DNA of 64,000 nucleotides from Streptomyces uncialis (GTDB lineage: Bacteria; Actinomycetota; Actinomycetes; Streptomycetales; Streptomycetaceae). Within the stretch, counting starts at the first letter, position 1. Each line of letters begins with the position of its first letter. The position numbers and the translations under genes were made by a program. Of this stretch, positions 18,409-27,769 are shown one piece after another. A model generated the notes under the pieces. It was given only the letters and a program-made list of their open reading frames with translations. It did no database searches and was not told the DNA's origin. The DNA lies in the NCBI RefSeq assembly GCF_001905345.1, contig NZ_LFBV01000001.1, positions 383,321 to 447,320 of the forward strand, given 5' to 3'.

Positions 18409-18996
18409 TCAGTGGACCCAGGACTTCAGCGGCTCGGTGTCCAGATCGAAGCCGACCGGGTCGGGGAGGGGGACCGTCTTGCCGAAGGGAACGGTGAGCA
18501 TTGACTCGTAGCGCACGCCGTCCGGCAGGGAGTGGACCTTCACCTCGTGTGTCCCCAGGTCGATCAGCAGATAGACCGGGATACCGCTCTCGGCGTACGC
18601 GCGCGGCTTGTCGACGCGATCCCGACTCGTCGTGTCCGAGTCGGTGGAGGTGACCTCCACGACCATGAGGACGCCCTCCGGGCTCGCCCACTCGCCTTGT
18701 TCGACGAAGTGGTCGATGGGCGCGAGCAGCCCGTCGGGGCGCGCGTTGCCCTTCCGGTAGGTCTCGACGCGGATCCCCTGCTCCCCGAAGAGCCACATCC
18801 CAGGCAGAGCCTGCACACAGAACTGGGTCAGCCAGACGATGATCCGCCCGTGTACACCATCCGGCACTGCCTTCTCCCCGATCCTTCCGTTGATGAACTC
18901 CAAGCGCAGGGATTCGTCCACGCGGTTGCCCAGGTGCGCGAGTTCCTCGAACTGCTCCTGGCTCAGGACGCTCGGACGCTCCTCGGTGACACCCAC
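18409..18996 (-). CDS. Uma2 family (DUF820) putative PD-(D/E)XK nuclease
   Basis: 195 residues. The fold markers of Uma2 proteins are present: LRLEFINGRI early on, NARPDGLLAPIDHF (Asp), VLMVVEVTSTDSDTTSRDRVDKPRAYAESGIPVYLLIDL with the E-V and downstream Lys. These are the likely metal-binding D, E and K of a restriction-endonuclease-like fold. The frame is open to 19137, but AGGAGG directly upstream of GTG 18996 and family length decide the start. These genes are multi-copy in Streptomyces, often solitary, and their role is unknown. Confidence 0.85.
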   Translation of the reverse strand: MGVTEERPSVLSQEQFEELAHLGNRVDESLRLEFINGRIGEKAVPDGVHGRIIVWLTQFCVQALPGMWLFGEQGIRVETYRKGNARPDGLLAPIDHFVEQGEWASPEGVLMVVEVTSTDSDTTSRDRVDKPRAYAESGIPVYLLIDLGTHEVKVHSLPDGVRYESMLTVPFGKTVPLPDPVGFDLDTEPLKSWVH

Positions 18997-19227
18997 GATG
19001 GTCTCCTCCTGGATCGGTGGTGATTCCCAGGGTAAGGGCCCGGGAGTCGCCCGGGCCGGATTCGTTGCGAGCTTCGCCATGGGCGGGAGCCTAGGGAAGC
19101 GGCACGGAGTGTGACGTACCGTCCAGGGAATCGTCACACCATGTGATGAAGTGCGGGTGGGGATCTTGTCGCGGGGGACGGGGTGTGAACCTCTGGGGGC
19201 CGGTGGGAGTGGGGAGGTCGGGGGACG

Positions 19228-19282
19228 CCGGAGGGCCCGTGACCGACCCCGGGGAACTCCGGGTGGATCACGGGCCCTCCGG
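19228..19282. terminator. Large hairpin downstream of aspS
   Basis: A perfect 15-bp stem (19228-19242 with 19268-19282). The 25-nt loop can form an inner CCGG pairing. It lies beyond the 27-bp inverted repeat in the direction of aspS transcription. Confidence 0.6.
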
Positions 19283-19302
19283 TCGTCGGCGGTTCCTCGC
19301 CC

Positions 19303-19364
19303 CGCTGACTTCTACTTCTGGCGATGTCAAAAAAACCTGACATCGCCAGAAGTAGAAGTCAGCG
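19303..19364. repeat. Perfect 27-bp inverted repeat with an A/T-rich loop, just past aspS
   Basis: The arms 19303-19329 and 19338-19364 are exact reverse complements, with an 8-nt loop that reads GGTTTTTT on the aspS strand. Unlike neighbouring terminators the stem is only about half GC (CTGACTTCTACTTCTGG...). It begins 22 bases after the aspS stop, so it may work as its terminator, but a 27-bp perfect stem is longer than needed. Confidence 0.85.
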
Positions 19365-19385
19365 CACGGGCCCGCCGGGGGCGGA

Positions 19386-21149
19386 CTACTTCGGCTGGGG
19401 CTTGCGGATCGTGACGTGCAGCTCGCGCAGCCGCGTCTCGTCCAGCTCGGTCGGCGCGCCCATCATCAGGTCCTGGGCGTTGCCGTTCAGGGGGAAGGCG
19501 ATGGTCTCGCGGATGTTGGGCTCGTCGGCGAGCAGCATGACGATCCGGTCGACGCCCGGGGCGATCCCGCCGTGCGGCGGGGCGCCGAAGCGGAACGCGC
19601 GGAGCATGCCCGCGAACTCCTGCTCCACGGTCTCGTTGTCGTAGCCCGCGATCTCGAACGCCTTCAGCATGACCTCGGGCTCGTGGTTGCGGATCGCGCC
19701 GGAGGACAGCTCCACGCCGTTGCACACGATGTCGTACTGCCAGGCCAGGATGTCGAGGGGGTCCTTCTCCTCCAGGTCCTTCATCCCGCCCTGCGGCATG
19801 GAGAACGGGTTGTGGGAGAAGTCGATCCGCCCGGTCTCCTCGTCCTTCTCGTACATCGGGAAGTCCACGATCCAGCAGAACCGGAACACGCCCTCCTCGA
19901 AGTGCCCGGCGCGCTTCGCGGCCTCGACGCGGACCGCGCCCATGATCTTCGAGACCTCGTCGTACTCGCCCGCGCCGAAGAACACGGCGTGCCCGGCGGC
20001 CAGCGACAGGCGCTTGGTCAGCTCGGCGACGTCGTCCTCGGTGAGGAACTTCGCGATCGGACCGGTCAGCGAACCGTCCTCGGCGACCCGGACCCAGGCC
20101 AGGCCCTTCGCGCCCTGCTCGACGGCGTACTCACCGAGCTGGTCGAAGAACTTGCGGGGCTGCCCCGACACGTCCGGCACCGGCAGCGCGCGTACATGCT
20201 TGCCCGCGAACGCCTTGAAGCCGCTGTCCGCGAAGACGTCCGTGAGGTCGACCAGTTCGAGCTTGGCCCGCAGGTCGGGCTTGTCGGAGCCGTACTTCGC
20301 CATCGACTCGCGGAACGGGATGCGCGGGAACGGCGAGGTGACGGGACGGCCGCCGCCGAACTCCTCGAACAGCTCCGTCATCAGCTTCTCGATCGGACGG
20401 AACACGTCCTCCTGCTCGACGAAGGACATCTCCACGTCGAGCTGGTAGAACTCGCCCGGCGAACGGTCCGCGCGGGCGTCCTCGTCCCGGAAGCACGGGG
20501 CGATCTGGAAGTAGCGGTCGAAGCCGGAGATCATCAGCAGCTGCTTGAACTGCTGCGGCGCCTGGGGCAGCGCGTAGAAGCGGCCCGGGTGCAGCCGGGA
20601 CGGGACCACGAAGTCACGGGCGCCCTCGGGGGAGGTCGCGGTGAGGATCGGGGTCGCCATCTCGTTGAAGCCGAGGGCCACCATCTTGTGCCGGATCGCG
20701 GAGATCACGGCGGTGCGCAGCATGATGTTGCGGTGCATGCGCTCGCGGCGCAGGTCCAGGAAGCGGTACTCCAGCCGCCGCTCCTCGTTGACCCCGTCCT
20801 CGGCGTTGATCGTGAACGGGATCTGCTGGGCCGCGCCCAGCACCTCGACCGTTCCCGCCTCGATCTCGATCTCACCGGTCGGCAGCTCGGAGTTGACGTT
20901 GTCGGCGCCCCGGGAGACGACCTTGCCGTCGATCCGGACGACGGTCTCCTTGGTCAGCTTGTCCAGCGCCTCGGCCGCGGCGGTGCCGGGGCGGGCGACG
21001 AGCTGGGTGATGCCGTAGTGGTCGCGCAGATCGATGAAGAGGATGCCGCCCAGGTCTCGACGATTGTGCAGCCAGCCGCTCAGCCGGACGTCGGCGCCGA
21101 CGTCAGAGGCGCGGAGCTCGCCGCAGGTGTGGGACCTGTACCGATGCAT
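19386..21149 (-). CDS. aspS: Aspartyl-tRNA synthetase
   Basis: A 587-residue bacterial-type class II synthetase. The N-terminal OB anticodon-binding domain (1-~105) contains [23 protein letters not shown]. The catalytic domain follows: motif 1 around [11 protein letters not shown], motif 2 in [20 protein letters not shown], and motif 3 [19 protein letters not shown]. The large insertion domain of bacterial enzymes is present (~290-420). ATG 21149 gives the usual [12 protein letters not shown] start. I cannot tell from sequence whether it is discriminating or also charges tRNA-Asn. Two large hairpins follow its stop. Confidence 0.97.
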   Translation of the reverse strand: MHRYRSHTCGELRASDVGADVRLSGWLHNRRDLGGILFIDLRDHYGITQLVARPGTAAAEALDKLTKETVVRIDGKVVSRGADNVNSELPTGEIEIEAGTVEVLGAAQQIPFTINAEDGVNEERRLEYRFLDLRRERMHRNIMLRTAVISAIRHKMVALGFNEMATPILTATSPEGARDFVVPSRLHPGRFYALPQAPQQFKQLLMISGFDRYFQIAPCFRDEDARADRSPGEFYQLDVEMSFVEQEDVFRPIEKLMTELFEEFGGGRPVTSPFPRIPFRESMAKYGSDKPDLRAKLELVDLTDVFADSGFKAFAGKHVRALPVPDVSGQPRKFFDQLGEYAVEQGAKGLAWVRVAEDGSLTGPIAKFLTEDDVAELTKRLSLAAGHAVFFGAGEYDEVSKIMGAVRVEAAKRAGHFEEGVFRFCWIVDFPMYEKDEETGRIDFSHNPFSMPQGGMKDLEEKDPLDILAWQYDIVCNGVELSSGAIRNHEPEVMLKAFEIAGYDNETVEQEFAGMLRAFRFGAPPHGGIAPGVDRIVMLLADEPNIRETIAFPLNGNAQDLMMGAPTELDETRLRELHVTIRKPQPK

Positions 21150-21316
21150 CGTGGTTCATCCAGTCTTAACGCTGTGGTGGTCGGGGCCCACCAAGGTTAC
21201 CGCCCGCCCCAAGATCCCCGCCCCGAGAATCCTTGCGGGGGACGGCACCCGCTCGGGGAGACCGGCCGGGACGACCTGGGAACGCATGTCCGGTCCGATA
21301 TTCCTACAGTGGGGCA

Positions 21317-23554
21317 ATGCGCACAGAAGACCCCCGACCGCCGTCCCGGGCGGATGCCACGGGAACCCCCACCCCCCTGCCCCCGCCGGGGGACGTCCTC
21401 ACCGCGCTCCGCACCGGGACCTGGCACTGGGACACCGCCGCCGGACTCGTCACCGTCGACGCCGAGGCCGCCCGCCTCCTCGGCCTCCCGGAGGAACCCG
21501 CCGCGCTCACGGAGGCCGGTGTCCGCGCCCGCTTCCACCCGGTCGACTGGAACGAGATCGACGGCATCGTGAGCCTCGCCGCCGCGGAGGACACCCTGGC
21601 CGAGGCCCGGCTGCGGATCATGGACGAGCGGGGCCGGGTGGTCCGTACGGTCCGCAGCCGCTCCAAGCCGACCTTCGACCGCGCCAGCGGCACGTACGAG
21701 ATGCTCGGCACCCTTCAGGAGATCGGCGAGCAGCCCCCTGGCTCCGCCGCCCGTTCCCCCGTCACGGGTGACTGGCGCCGCTCCCGGGAGGCGTTCCTGC
21801 TCGACGCGGGGCGTGCCCTCGCGGAGGCCCGTTCCACCGCGGAGGTGCTGCGGGTCGCGGCGCGGCTGTCGATGCCGGGCTTCAGCCCGGACGGCCTCGC
21901 CGTCTTCGGCGTCGAGGGCGACCATCTCACCGTCATCGGCCACCACGGGCACTCCCCCGGCGCGGAGGGCCCCTTCACGGCGATGCCGCTGGACACCGGG
22001 TACCCGGCGGCGGAGGTGGTCCGCACGGGCCGCGCGGTGTATCTGTCGGCACCGGCCGACTACCGGCGGCACTACCCGGCGTCCTGGGCGCTCGCGGAGC
22101 CGTTCGGACGCCAGTCGTGGGCGTTCCTCCCGCTGATCGTCGCGGGCCGCACGATCGGCGCGTGGATGGCGGCGTTCACCTACCGGGTGACGTTCACCCC
22201 GGACGAGCGGTCCGTGCTGACGACCGTCGCCCGGATGCTGGCGCAGGCCCTGTCCCGCGCGGGCACCGCGGAGACCGAGCGGGCGCTGACCGACGGCCTC
22301 CAGCGGTCCATGCTGCCCACGCTCGGCCCGCGGATACCGGGACTGAGCGTGGCCGCCCGCTACGTCCCCACCGGCGGCGGGCTCCAGGTCGGCGGCGACT
22401 GGTACGACATGATCCCGCTGCCGTCCGGCCGGATCGCCCTGGTCATCGGTGACGTCCAGGGCCATGACGTACGGGCCGCCGGGCTGATGGGCCAGCTGCG
22501 GATCGCGCTGCGCGCCTACGCGGCGGAGGGCCACCGCCCGGACGCGGTGCTGTCCCGGGCGAGCCGTTTCCTGGCCGGGGTCACCGACTCCGTCCCGTAC
22601 GGCGGAGGGGACCCGGGCGCGCCGGGGGAGGCGGGCGGACCGGGGGAGGCGGCCGAGACCCGCTTCGCGACCTGCCTCTATATGGAGGTCGACCCGGCCA
22701 CCGGGGAGCTGGAGATCGCCCGGGCGGGCCATCCGGACCCGGCGATACGGATGGCGGACGGCACGGTCCTGGTGCGCGCGACGGCCGGCGGACTGCCGCT
22801 CGGGATCGACCCGGACACCGACTACCCGACCACCCGGGCCGTGCTCGAACCGGGCGAGACCCTGCTGATCTGCACCGACGGACTCATCGAGACCGGCGGC
22901 CACGACCTGGACACCGGCTGGGCCCGTATCCGCACCACCCTGGAGGAGCACACCGGCGACAGCCTGGAGGAGCTCGCGGACTCCCTGGTCCAGGCGGTGC
23001 ACGGCCCGCCCTCCCACCACACCACCGGCCCGCTGGCCGACCGCCGCGAGGACGACATCGCGGTCCTGCTGCTGCGCCGCGGTGAGCGCCCCGAACCGGC
23101 GACCCCGGCCCGGCGCACCCTGCTCACGGTCGCCCAGGCCGAGCCGCAGCGGGTCGCGGTGGGCCGCCAGCAGATCCGGGAGCTGATGCACGACTGGGCC
23201 GACCGGGAGCAGGTCGACTCGGCGGTCCTGATGGTCTCCGAGACGGTCACCAACGTCCTCGTCCACACGGACGGCGACGCCCTGATGACGGCGGTCATGA
23301 CGGGGGAGCCGACCCGGCGCGTGCTGCGGGTGGAGGTCACCGACTCCAGCGACGACCTGCCGCACAAGCGGCGGCCGGGCGAGATGGCGTCCTCGGGCCG
23401 CGGGCTGGTGCTGCTGGAGCTCCTCGCGGACGCGTGGGGCGTCGACCTCCGGGGCGAGGGCAAGAGCATCTGGTTCGAGCTCTACGAGGGTGACGGTGAC
23501 CCTGGCGGTGACGGCCCCGGGGACGGTGACCCGGTCCCGTCCGGGGCGGTGTAG
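21317..23554 (+). CDS. PAS-GAF-SpoIIE phosphatase-HATPase multidomain regulator
   Basis: 745 residues, cytosolic. An N-terminal PAS-like sensor (~25-125; GTWHWDTAAGLVTVDAEAARLLGLP) is followed by a GAF domain (~155-305), then a PPM/SpoIIE serine phosphatase (~325-585; GGDWYDMIPLPSGRIALVIGDVQGHD with metal-binding Asp residues, and LLICTDGLIE). A C-terminal RsbW-like ATPase domain (~610-730) has VLMVSETVTNVLVHT and GRGLVLLELLADAWG. Such proteins control anti-sigma-factor antagonists in Streptomyces stress and development networks. Start ATG 21317. The last 73 nt overlap the 3' end of the convergent transporter gene. Confidence 0.92.
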   Translation: MRTEDPRPPSRADATGTPTPLPPPGDVLTALRTGTWHWDTAAGLVTVDAEAARLLGLPEEPAALTEAGVRARFHPVDWNEIDGIVSLAAAEDTLAEARLRIMDERGRVVRTVRSRSKPTFDRASGTYEMLGTLQEIGEQPPGSAARSPVTGDWRRSREAFLLDAGRALAEARSTAEVLRVAARLSMPGFSPDGLAVFGVEGDHLTVIGHHGHSPGAEGPFTAMPLDTGYPAAEVVRTGRAVYLSAPADYRRHYPASWALAEPFGRQSWAFLPLIVAGRTIGAWMAAFTYRVTFTPDERSVLTTVARMLAQALSRAGTAETERALTDGLQRSMLPTLGPRIPGLSVAARYVPTGGGLQVGGDWYDMIPLPSGRIALVIGDVQGHDVRAAGLMGQLRIALRAYAAEGHRPDAVLSRASRFLAGVTDSVPYGGGDPGAPGEAGGPGEAAETRFATCLYMEVDPATGELEIARAGHPDPAIRMADGTVLVRATAGGLPLGIDPDTDYPTTRAVLEPGETLLICTDGLIETGGHDLDTGWARIRTTLEEHTGDSLEELADSLVQAVHGPPSHHTTGPLADRREDDIAVLLLRRGERPEPATPARRTLLTVAQAEPQRVAVGRQQIRELMHDWADREQVDSAVLMVSETVTNVLVHTDGDALMTAVMTGEPTRRVLRVEVTDSSDDLPHKRRPGEMASSGRGLVLLELLADAWGVDLRGEGKSIWFELYEGDGDPGGDGPGDGDPVPSGAV

Positions 23555-24570
23555 CGGGCGCGGATCTCCGACACCACGCCGAACGCGGCGGCCGTCAGCG
23601 GGACGGCGAGCAGCATGCCGAGGATTCCCGCGACGGACGCCCCCGCCGTGATCGCCAGCAGCACGATCGCCGGGTGCATCTGGACGGTGCGGCTCTGGAT
23701 CACCGGCTGGAGGATCTGTCCTTCCAGCACCTGCACGGCGAGGACGATGCCCAGCGCCCACAGCGCGATCACGAAGCCCCGGTCCGCGAGGGCGACGAGC
23801 ACGGCCACCGCGCCGGAGATGAACGCCCCGAGGTAGGGGATGTACGCGCCGACGAGCACCAGCGCGCCCAGTCCGATCGCGCCCGGCACCTGGAGGATCA
23901 GCAGTCCGACGGTGATGCACACGGCGTCGATGAACGCGATCACGGTCGTACCGCGCATGAAGCCCTCGACGGCCCGGAACGCGCGCCGGGCCATTGCCTC
24001 CAGGGTCTCCCCGGTGCCGCGCGGGGCGAGGGAGTGCAGGGCGTGCAGGGCGCGGCCGGAGTCTCGGAGGAAGAAGAAGATCAGCAGCAGGGCCAGTACG
24101 GCGGTCGCGAGCATCGTGCCGACGACGCTGATCCCGCTGATCACCCCGGACGCGGCGGTGCCGCCGAACTTGCCGAGGAGGTCCTTCGCGTTGGCCGCGA
24201 GATCCTCGACGGAGGTGCCCGCGGCGCCGAAGTGCTCGGCGAGGGACTCGCCCGCCTGCCGCAGGGACGCCAGGATCTGGTCACCGGTGTCGATGAGCGC
24301 GGCGACCACGATGTAGAGCGCGCCGCCGACGACCGCGAGGACGGCGACGCAGGTCAGACCCGCGGCGAGGGAGGTGTTCACCCGGGCCTTGACGAGCCGC
24401 CGGTACAGCGGGCGGAGCAGCGCGGTGCCCAGCAGGGCCAGGAGCACCGGGGTGACCACGGTCTTGAAGACGACGCACAGCCAGACGGCGACGGCGGCGA
24501 CGCCCGCGGCCAGCAGGATCGCCGCGCACCAGGCCGCGGTGCGGCGGACCGGGTCCGGGAGGGTGTGCAC
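23482..24570 (-). CDS. AI-2E family transporter (PerM/DUF20)
   Basis: A 362-residue polytopic membrane protein. Paired TM helices lie near the N-terminus (~12-48) and at ~65-90. An extracytoplasmic helical stretch (~95-150) follows, then a C-terminal block with the family motif GLLILQVPGAIGLGALVLVGAYIPYLGAFISG and QVLEGQILQPVIQSRTVQMHP. The family includes exporters of autoinducer-2 and Na+/H+ antiporter-like members; the substrate here is unknown. The Ser/Pro/Gly-rich C-terminal tail is encoded by DNA that also encodes the SpoIIE C-terminus on the other strand. Confidence 0.88.
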   Translation of the reverse strand: MHTLPDPVRRTAAWCAAILLAAGVAAVAVWLCVVFKTVVTPVLLALLGTALLRPLYRRLVKARVNTSLAAGLTCVAVLAVVGGALYIVVAALIDTGDQILASLRQAGESLAEHFGAAGTSVEDLAANAKDLLGKFGGTAASGVISGISVVGTMLATAVLALLLIFFFLRDSGRALHALHSLAPRGTGETLEAMARRAFRAVEGFMRGTTVIAFIDAVCITVGLLILQVPGAIGLGALVLVGAYIPYLGAFISGAVAVLVALADRGFVIALWALGIVLAVQVLEGQILQPVIQSRTVQMHPAIVLLAITAGASVAGILGMLLAVPLTAAAFGVVSEIRARYTAPDGTGSPSPGPSPPGSPSPS

Positions 24571-24656
24571 GGGTCCAGCGGATCAGGTGGGCCGCCCGGC
24601 TGCGCGGTGGGCGGGCCGTTCGGGGGAGCGGTGCCTGTCGCCGGTGACGGCGCGGG

Positions 24657-25004
24657 TCACGCCGGGTTCGGGCTCCGGCGGGGGGAGATCTTGCGGGCGA
24701 ACAGGCCGAGGAGGGTGGCGTTGGCGAGACCGGCGAGGGCCGTTCCCGCGGTGAACAGCGGGGTGCTCAGCCAGCCCAGGGACGAGTCCGCCTCCGGTGT
24801 GACCAGCAGGGCGACGATGCCGAGGGGGGCCGTGGTCATCATCGGCCAGATCCCGGCGAAGCCCGCGTCCGACGAGACGTACACGGCGTACAGGAAGACA
24901 CCCAGCGAGGCGGCGACCGCCGCGAGGTACGCGCGGGAGGCCCAGTTGTCGAAGGCGGGGGCGAGGATGGCGCGCAGGCGGGTCGAGCGGGAGGTGTTCG
25001 GCAT
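24657..25004 (-). CDS. SCO4225-like small membrane protein
   Basis: 115 residues with three predicted TM segments (~25-47, 55-70, 82-103). It resembles a Streptomyces protein family of unknown function, SCO4225-like: WASRAYLAAVAASLGVFLYAVYVS, then GIWPMMTTAPLGIVALL. Start ATG 25004 is preceded by GAAGGGCACCGCG. It lies between the transporter and the TerY-P operon in the same direction, but a ~140-bp gap suggests it is not part of that operon. Confidence 0.65.
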   Translation of the reverse strand: MPNTSRSTRLRAILAPAFDNWASRAYLAAVAASLGVFLYAVYVSSDAGFAGIWPMMTTAPLGIVALLVTPEADSSLGWLSTPLFTAGTALAGLANATLLGLFARKISPRRSPNPA

Positions 25005-25143
25005 CGCGGTGCCCTTCGGGTCGGTCGTGGTCGGTCGGTGCTGACTCCACGATGTCCCGCGCGGCGCGTTCCGGGATGAGCACGGGTACTCATCCCCCTC
25101 TAGGGAGAAAGGGAATGGTCCGGTGAGGGGTACGGCGTCCCGG

Positions 25144-26091
25144 CTAGCGGAGTCTGATGGTGTGGCGCCGGCGCAGGTCGTCGAACTTCGCGCGGTCGAC
25201 GGGCGGGCGGGGCGCGGGCGCCGCCGCGGTGAGCCGGATGACGTCGCGGCCCGCGAGGGCGACCCGCCACTGACCGAGGTCCGGCCGGGTGCCGTACGGG
25301 CCGCCCGCCCGTTCCAGCAGCGTGCGCACCGCGGCCTCCCGCCGTTCGTCGAGGCACCCCGGCACCGGGACGAACGGCGCGCCGGGCGCCGCGTACGCGT
25401 CGCACGCGAGGACCCGGCAGACCGCGAGCGCCGACTTGTACCGGTCGCTGTCGACACTGACCGACCCGCCGCGGGCCAGCGGATCGGCCCAGTCGATGGT
25501 GTCGGCCTGGGCGAGCACCGGCGGGCGCCCGACGAGCCGCGCCCCGTCGCAGTCCAGCAGGAACACCGCGGGCTCGGGCCGTACCGTCCACAGGATGTTG
25601 GCCGCCGACAGGTCGCCCACCACGAGGCCCATCGTGTGCAGCCGTTCCAGCGCGTCGACCAGCGCGACCGCCAGGGCGTACCGCTCGGCGGGCGAGGGCT
25701 GGACGACCGCCTGCCACGCGGGTTTCGGCGGTCGCAGCAGGAACGCCAGCTCGGTCAGCTTCGTCGCCCCGGCGTCCGTGCGCCAGCTCATCGGGCCGGG
25801 GGCCCGGCGCATCAGGAACCCGGTCACCCGGCCGTCCTGGCCGACGACCCGGCACAGCGGCCAGGCGGCCGTCCCGTCCAGTGCCGCGCGCGGCCCTTCG
25901 GGCAGCGCCCGCCGCACCGCGACCAGCGCGGCCAGCGCGTCCCCGTCGACCTGCCGGGGGTCGCGGTACTTCTTGTACAGCAGGTCGGGCCATGAGGTGA
26001 GGGCGAACACCTCGCCCTGTCCGCCGTCCCCGATCCGGTCCCCCGGGACCAGCGAGCCGAGGGGCACGTCCGTGCCGTCGTCCACGCTCAT
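25144..26091 (-). CDS. Ser/Thr protein-kinase-like protein, last gene of the TerY-P operon
   Basis: 315 residues. The glycine-rich loop is GDGGQGEVF (~20-28) and the probable ATP lysine is in LLYKKY. The catalytic loop reads VVGDLSAANILW (Asp and Asn present; HRD replaced by VGD). The metal-binding motif is LDCDGARL instead of DFG. These changes are typical of kinases partnered with TerY-like vWA proteins and PP2C phosphatases. The stop of the PP2C gene overlaps this ATG (ATGA), so the two opposing enzymes are co-translated. Likely targets are vWA or TerD-domain partners in the same locus (inference). Confidence 0.85.
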   Translation of the reverse strand: MSVDDGTDVPLGSLVPGDRIGDGGQGEVFALTSWPDLLYKKYRDPRQVDGDALAALVAVRRALPEGPRAALDGTAAWPLCRVVGQDGRVTGFLMRRAPGPMSWRTDAGATKLTELAFLLRPPKPAWQAVVQPSPAERYALAVALVDALERLHTMGLVVGDLSAANILWTVRPEPAVFLLDCDGARLVGRPPVLAQADTIDWADPLARGGSVSVDSDRYKSALAVCRVLACDAYAAPGAPFVPVPGCLDERREAAVRTLLERAGGPYGTRPDLGQWRVALAGRDVIRLTAAAPAPRPPVDRAKFDDLRRRHTIRLR

Positions 26092-27758
26092 ACGGTGTCC
26101 CTCCGGCCCGCGGGGTCCTCCCACAGGCACACGGCGGTGCGGTCGTCGTCGTACGACTTGACCCGGTACTGGAACTGCCACAGGAAGTCCACCGGGCCGG
26201 GCACCTCGCCCTGCCCCCAGGCGGCGGCGAGGAAGTCCCGCATGCCCGCGTCCCCGGCGAGCGGGGTGGACAGCCCGTCGGTGGACAGCACGAACACGTC
26301 CCCGGGGGCCGCCGGACCGTGGATGCCCGACCGGGCGAGCCGTGAGCCGGGCAGCGCGGCGGTCCCCGTGTCGATGACACCCGACCCGGCCTGTTCCTCG
26401 CCGAACACATCGGTGTCCCACACCCCGTCACGCAGCAGCGCGGCGCCGCCGTCCCCGACCGTGAACCACGCCCGCTCGCGCAGCTCCGGGTCCAGCGGGA
26501 CCAGCAGCCCGCGCAGGGTGGTGGCGTGCTCCGCGGGGCGTCCGCCGCGCTGGGTCACCCGCTGGGTCAGCCCCTCGGCGGTGCTTCCGACCGCGGAGTT
26601 CACCAGCGCGCCCAGGGCCGGACGGTCACCGGCGCGCAGTGCCGCGATCACCTCGTCGGCGTACGGGTCGAGGAACAGCGCGATCCGGCGGCACACGTCC
26701 TGCGAGCCGACGTGCGACCGGGCGGCGGAACCCACCCCGTCGGCGACGGCGAGCAGCAGCAGCCCGTTCTCCTCACCGGGCCCCCCGAGGCGGGCCACGC
26801 ACAACGAGTCCTGCCGGGGCCCGCTTTCATAGCGGTGCGAGTCCCCGCGCACCGACGCGGCCCGTACGGTCAGCCCCGGGTACGTGGCGCCGTCCACGAC
26901 GATGTCCGGCAGCACCGCCGCGTCGAGGTCGTCCCGCACGGACGGCAGCCGCCCGGGGTGCGGCGCGTAGAGCGGCGGCTTCGGCCCGCTGTGCCGCGGC
27001 GCGCCCAGGGTGGGCACGGTGGTGGCCGTGCGGTCCGGTCCGGCACCGCCGTCGCGGTCGCCCGCCGGGCCGGGAACGGGTCCGGGAGCGGGCCCGGTCT
27101 CCGGCGCCGCCGTACCGGCCTGGGGCGCCTCGGGCCACTCGACACCGGCGGGCACCCCGGACCCGGACTCCGGCCCGGTCCGCCGCCCCGGGACGCCCGG
27201 GACGCCCGGGGGTTCGGGGTACGGCGCCCGCTCCGGGGACCGGCCCGGGTACGGGGCCTGTTCCGGGTACCCCTCCCCGTACCGCTCCTGGTACGGGCCC
27301 TGCCGCTCCGGGTACTCCGGCAGCCGGTACGGCTCGGGCCGCTGATACCCCTCGGGGAGCCGGTCCCGCTCCGGCCGCCGCTGGTCCCGCTCGGGCCGCT
27401 GCTGGTCCTGTTCAGGCCGCCGGTCCCGCTCCGGCCGCTGGTACCGCTCGTACGAGTCCCGCTCGTAAGGGTCGCGCTCATAGGGGACCTGGCCGCGTGG
27501 GACCTGAGGGTGCGGGTCCTGAGGGTGCGGGTCCTGGTGACGCGGGTCCTGGTCGCGTGCGTCCTGGCGGCGCGGGTCCTGTTGCTGCGGATACGTGTAC
27601 GGGTACGGGTCCGGCTGCTCGGCGGGCGTCGGGCCGATCCCGGGCGGCAGGCTCGCCCAGGTCTCGTCGAGGGAGGACGGCGCCGGGTCGCCGCCGTCCG
27701 CGTCCGTGTTCCCCTGCGGGGGGACGGGCTGTTCGTACCTCTCGGACCGCTTCTTCAT
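26088..27758 (-). CDS. PP2C-family protein phosphatase with long Pro/Arg/Tyr/Glu-rich N-terminus
   Basis: 556 residues. Residues 1-~260 are disordered: a DPxxQDPRxQ tract (~50-90), then degenerate YERDxYER and RPERDRR repeats (~90-150), then a Pro/Gly/Ala-rich linker. The PP2C domain occupies ~275-550: RQDSLCVARLGG, LLLLAVADGVGSAARSHVGS (metal Asp), WFTVGDGGAALL, VLSTDGLSTPL and a terminal DDRTAVCLW. These match the Asp ligands of the fold. It overlaps the kinase gene by 4 nt and lies 11 bp after the vWA gene, completing the vWA-PP2C-kinase triad. Confidence 0.88.
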   Translation of the reverse strand: MKKRSERYEQPVPPQGNTDADGGDPAPSSLDETWASLPPGIGPTPAEQPDPYPYTYPQQQDPRRQDARDQDPRHQDPHPQDPHPQVPRGQVPYERDPYERDSYERYQRPERDRRPEQDQQRPERDQRRPERDRLPEGYQRPEPYRLPEYPERQGPYQERYGEGYPEQAPYPGRSPERAPYPEPPGVPGVPGRRTGPESGSGVPAGVEWPEAPQAGTAAPETGPAPGPVPGPAGDRDGGAGPDRTATTVPTLGAPRHSGPKPPLYAPHPGRLPSVRDDLDAAVLPDIVVDGATYPGLTVRAASVRGDSHRYESGPRQDSLCVARLGGPGEENGLLLLAVADGVGSAARSHVGSQDVCRRIALFLDPYADEVIAALRAGDRPALGALVNSAVGSTAEGLTQRVTQRGGRPAEHATTLRGLLVPLDPELRERAWFTVGDGGAALLRDGVWDTDVFGEEQAGSGVIDTGTAALPGSRLARSGIHGPAAPGDVFVLSTDGLSTPLAGDAGMRDFLAAAWGQGEVPGPVDFLWQFQYRVKSYDDDRTAVCLWEDPAGRRDTV

Positions 27759-27769
27759 GTCCGTCCGCC

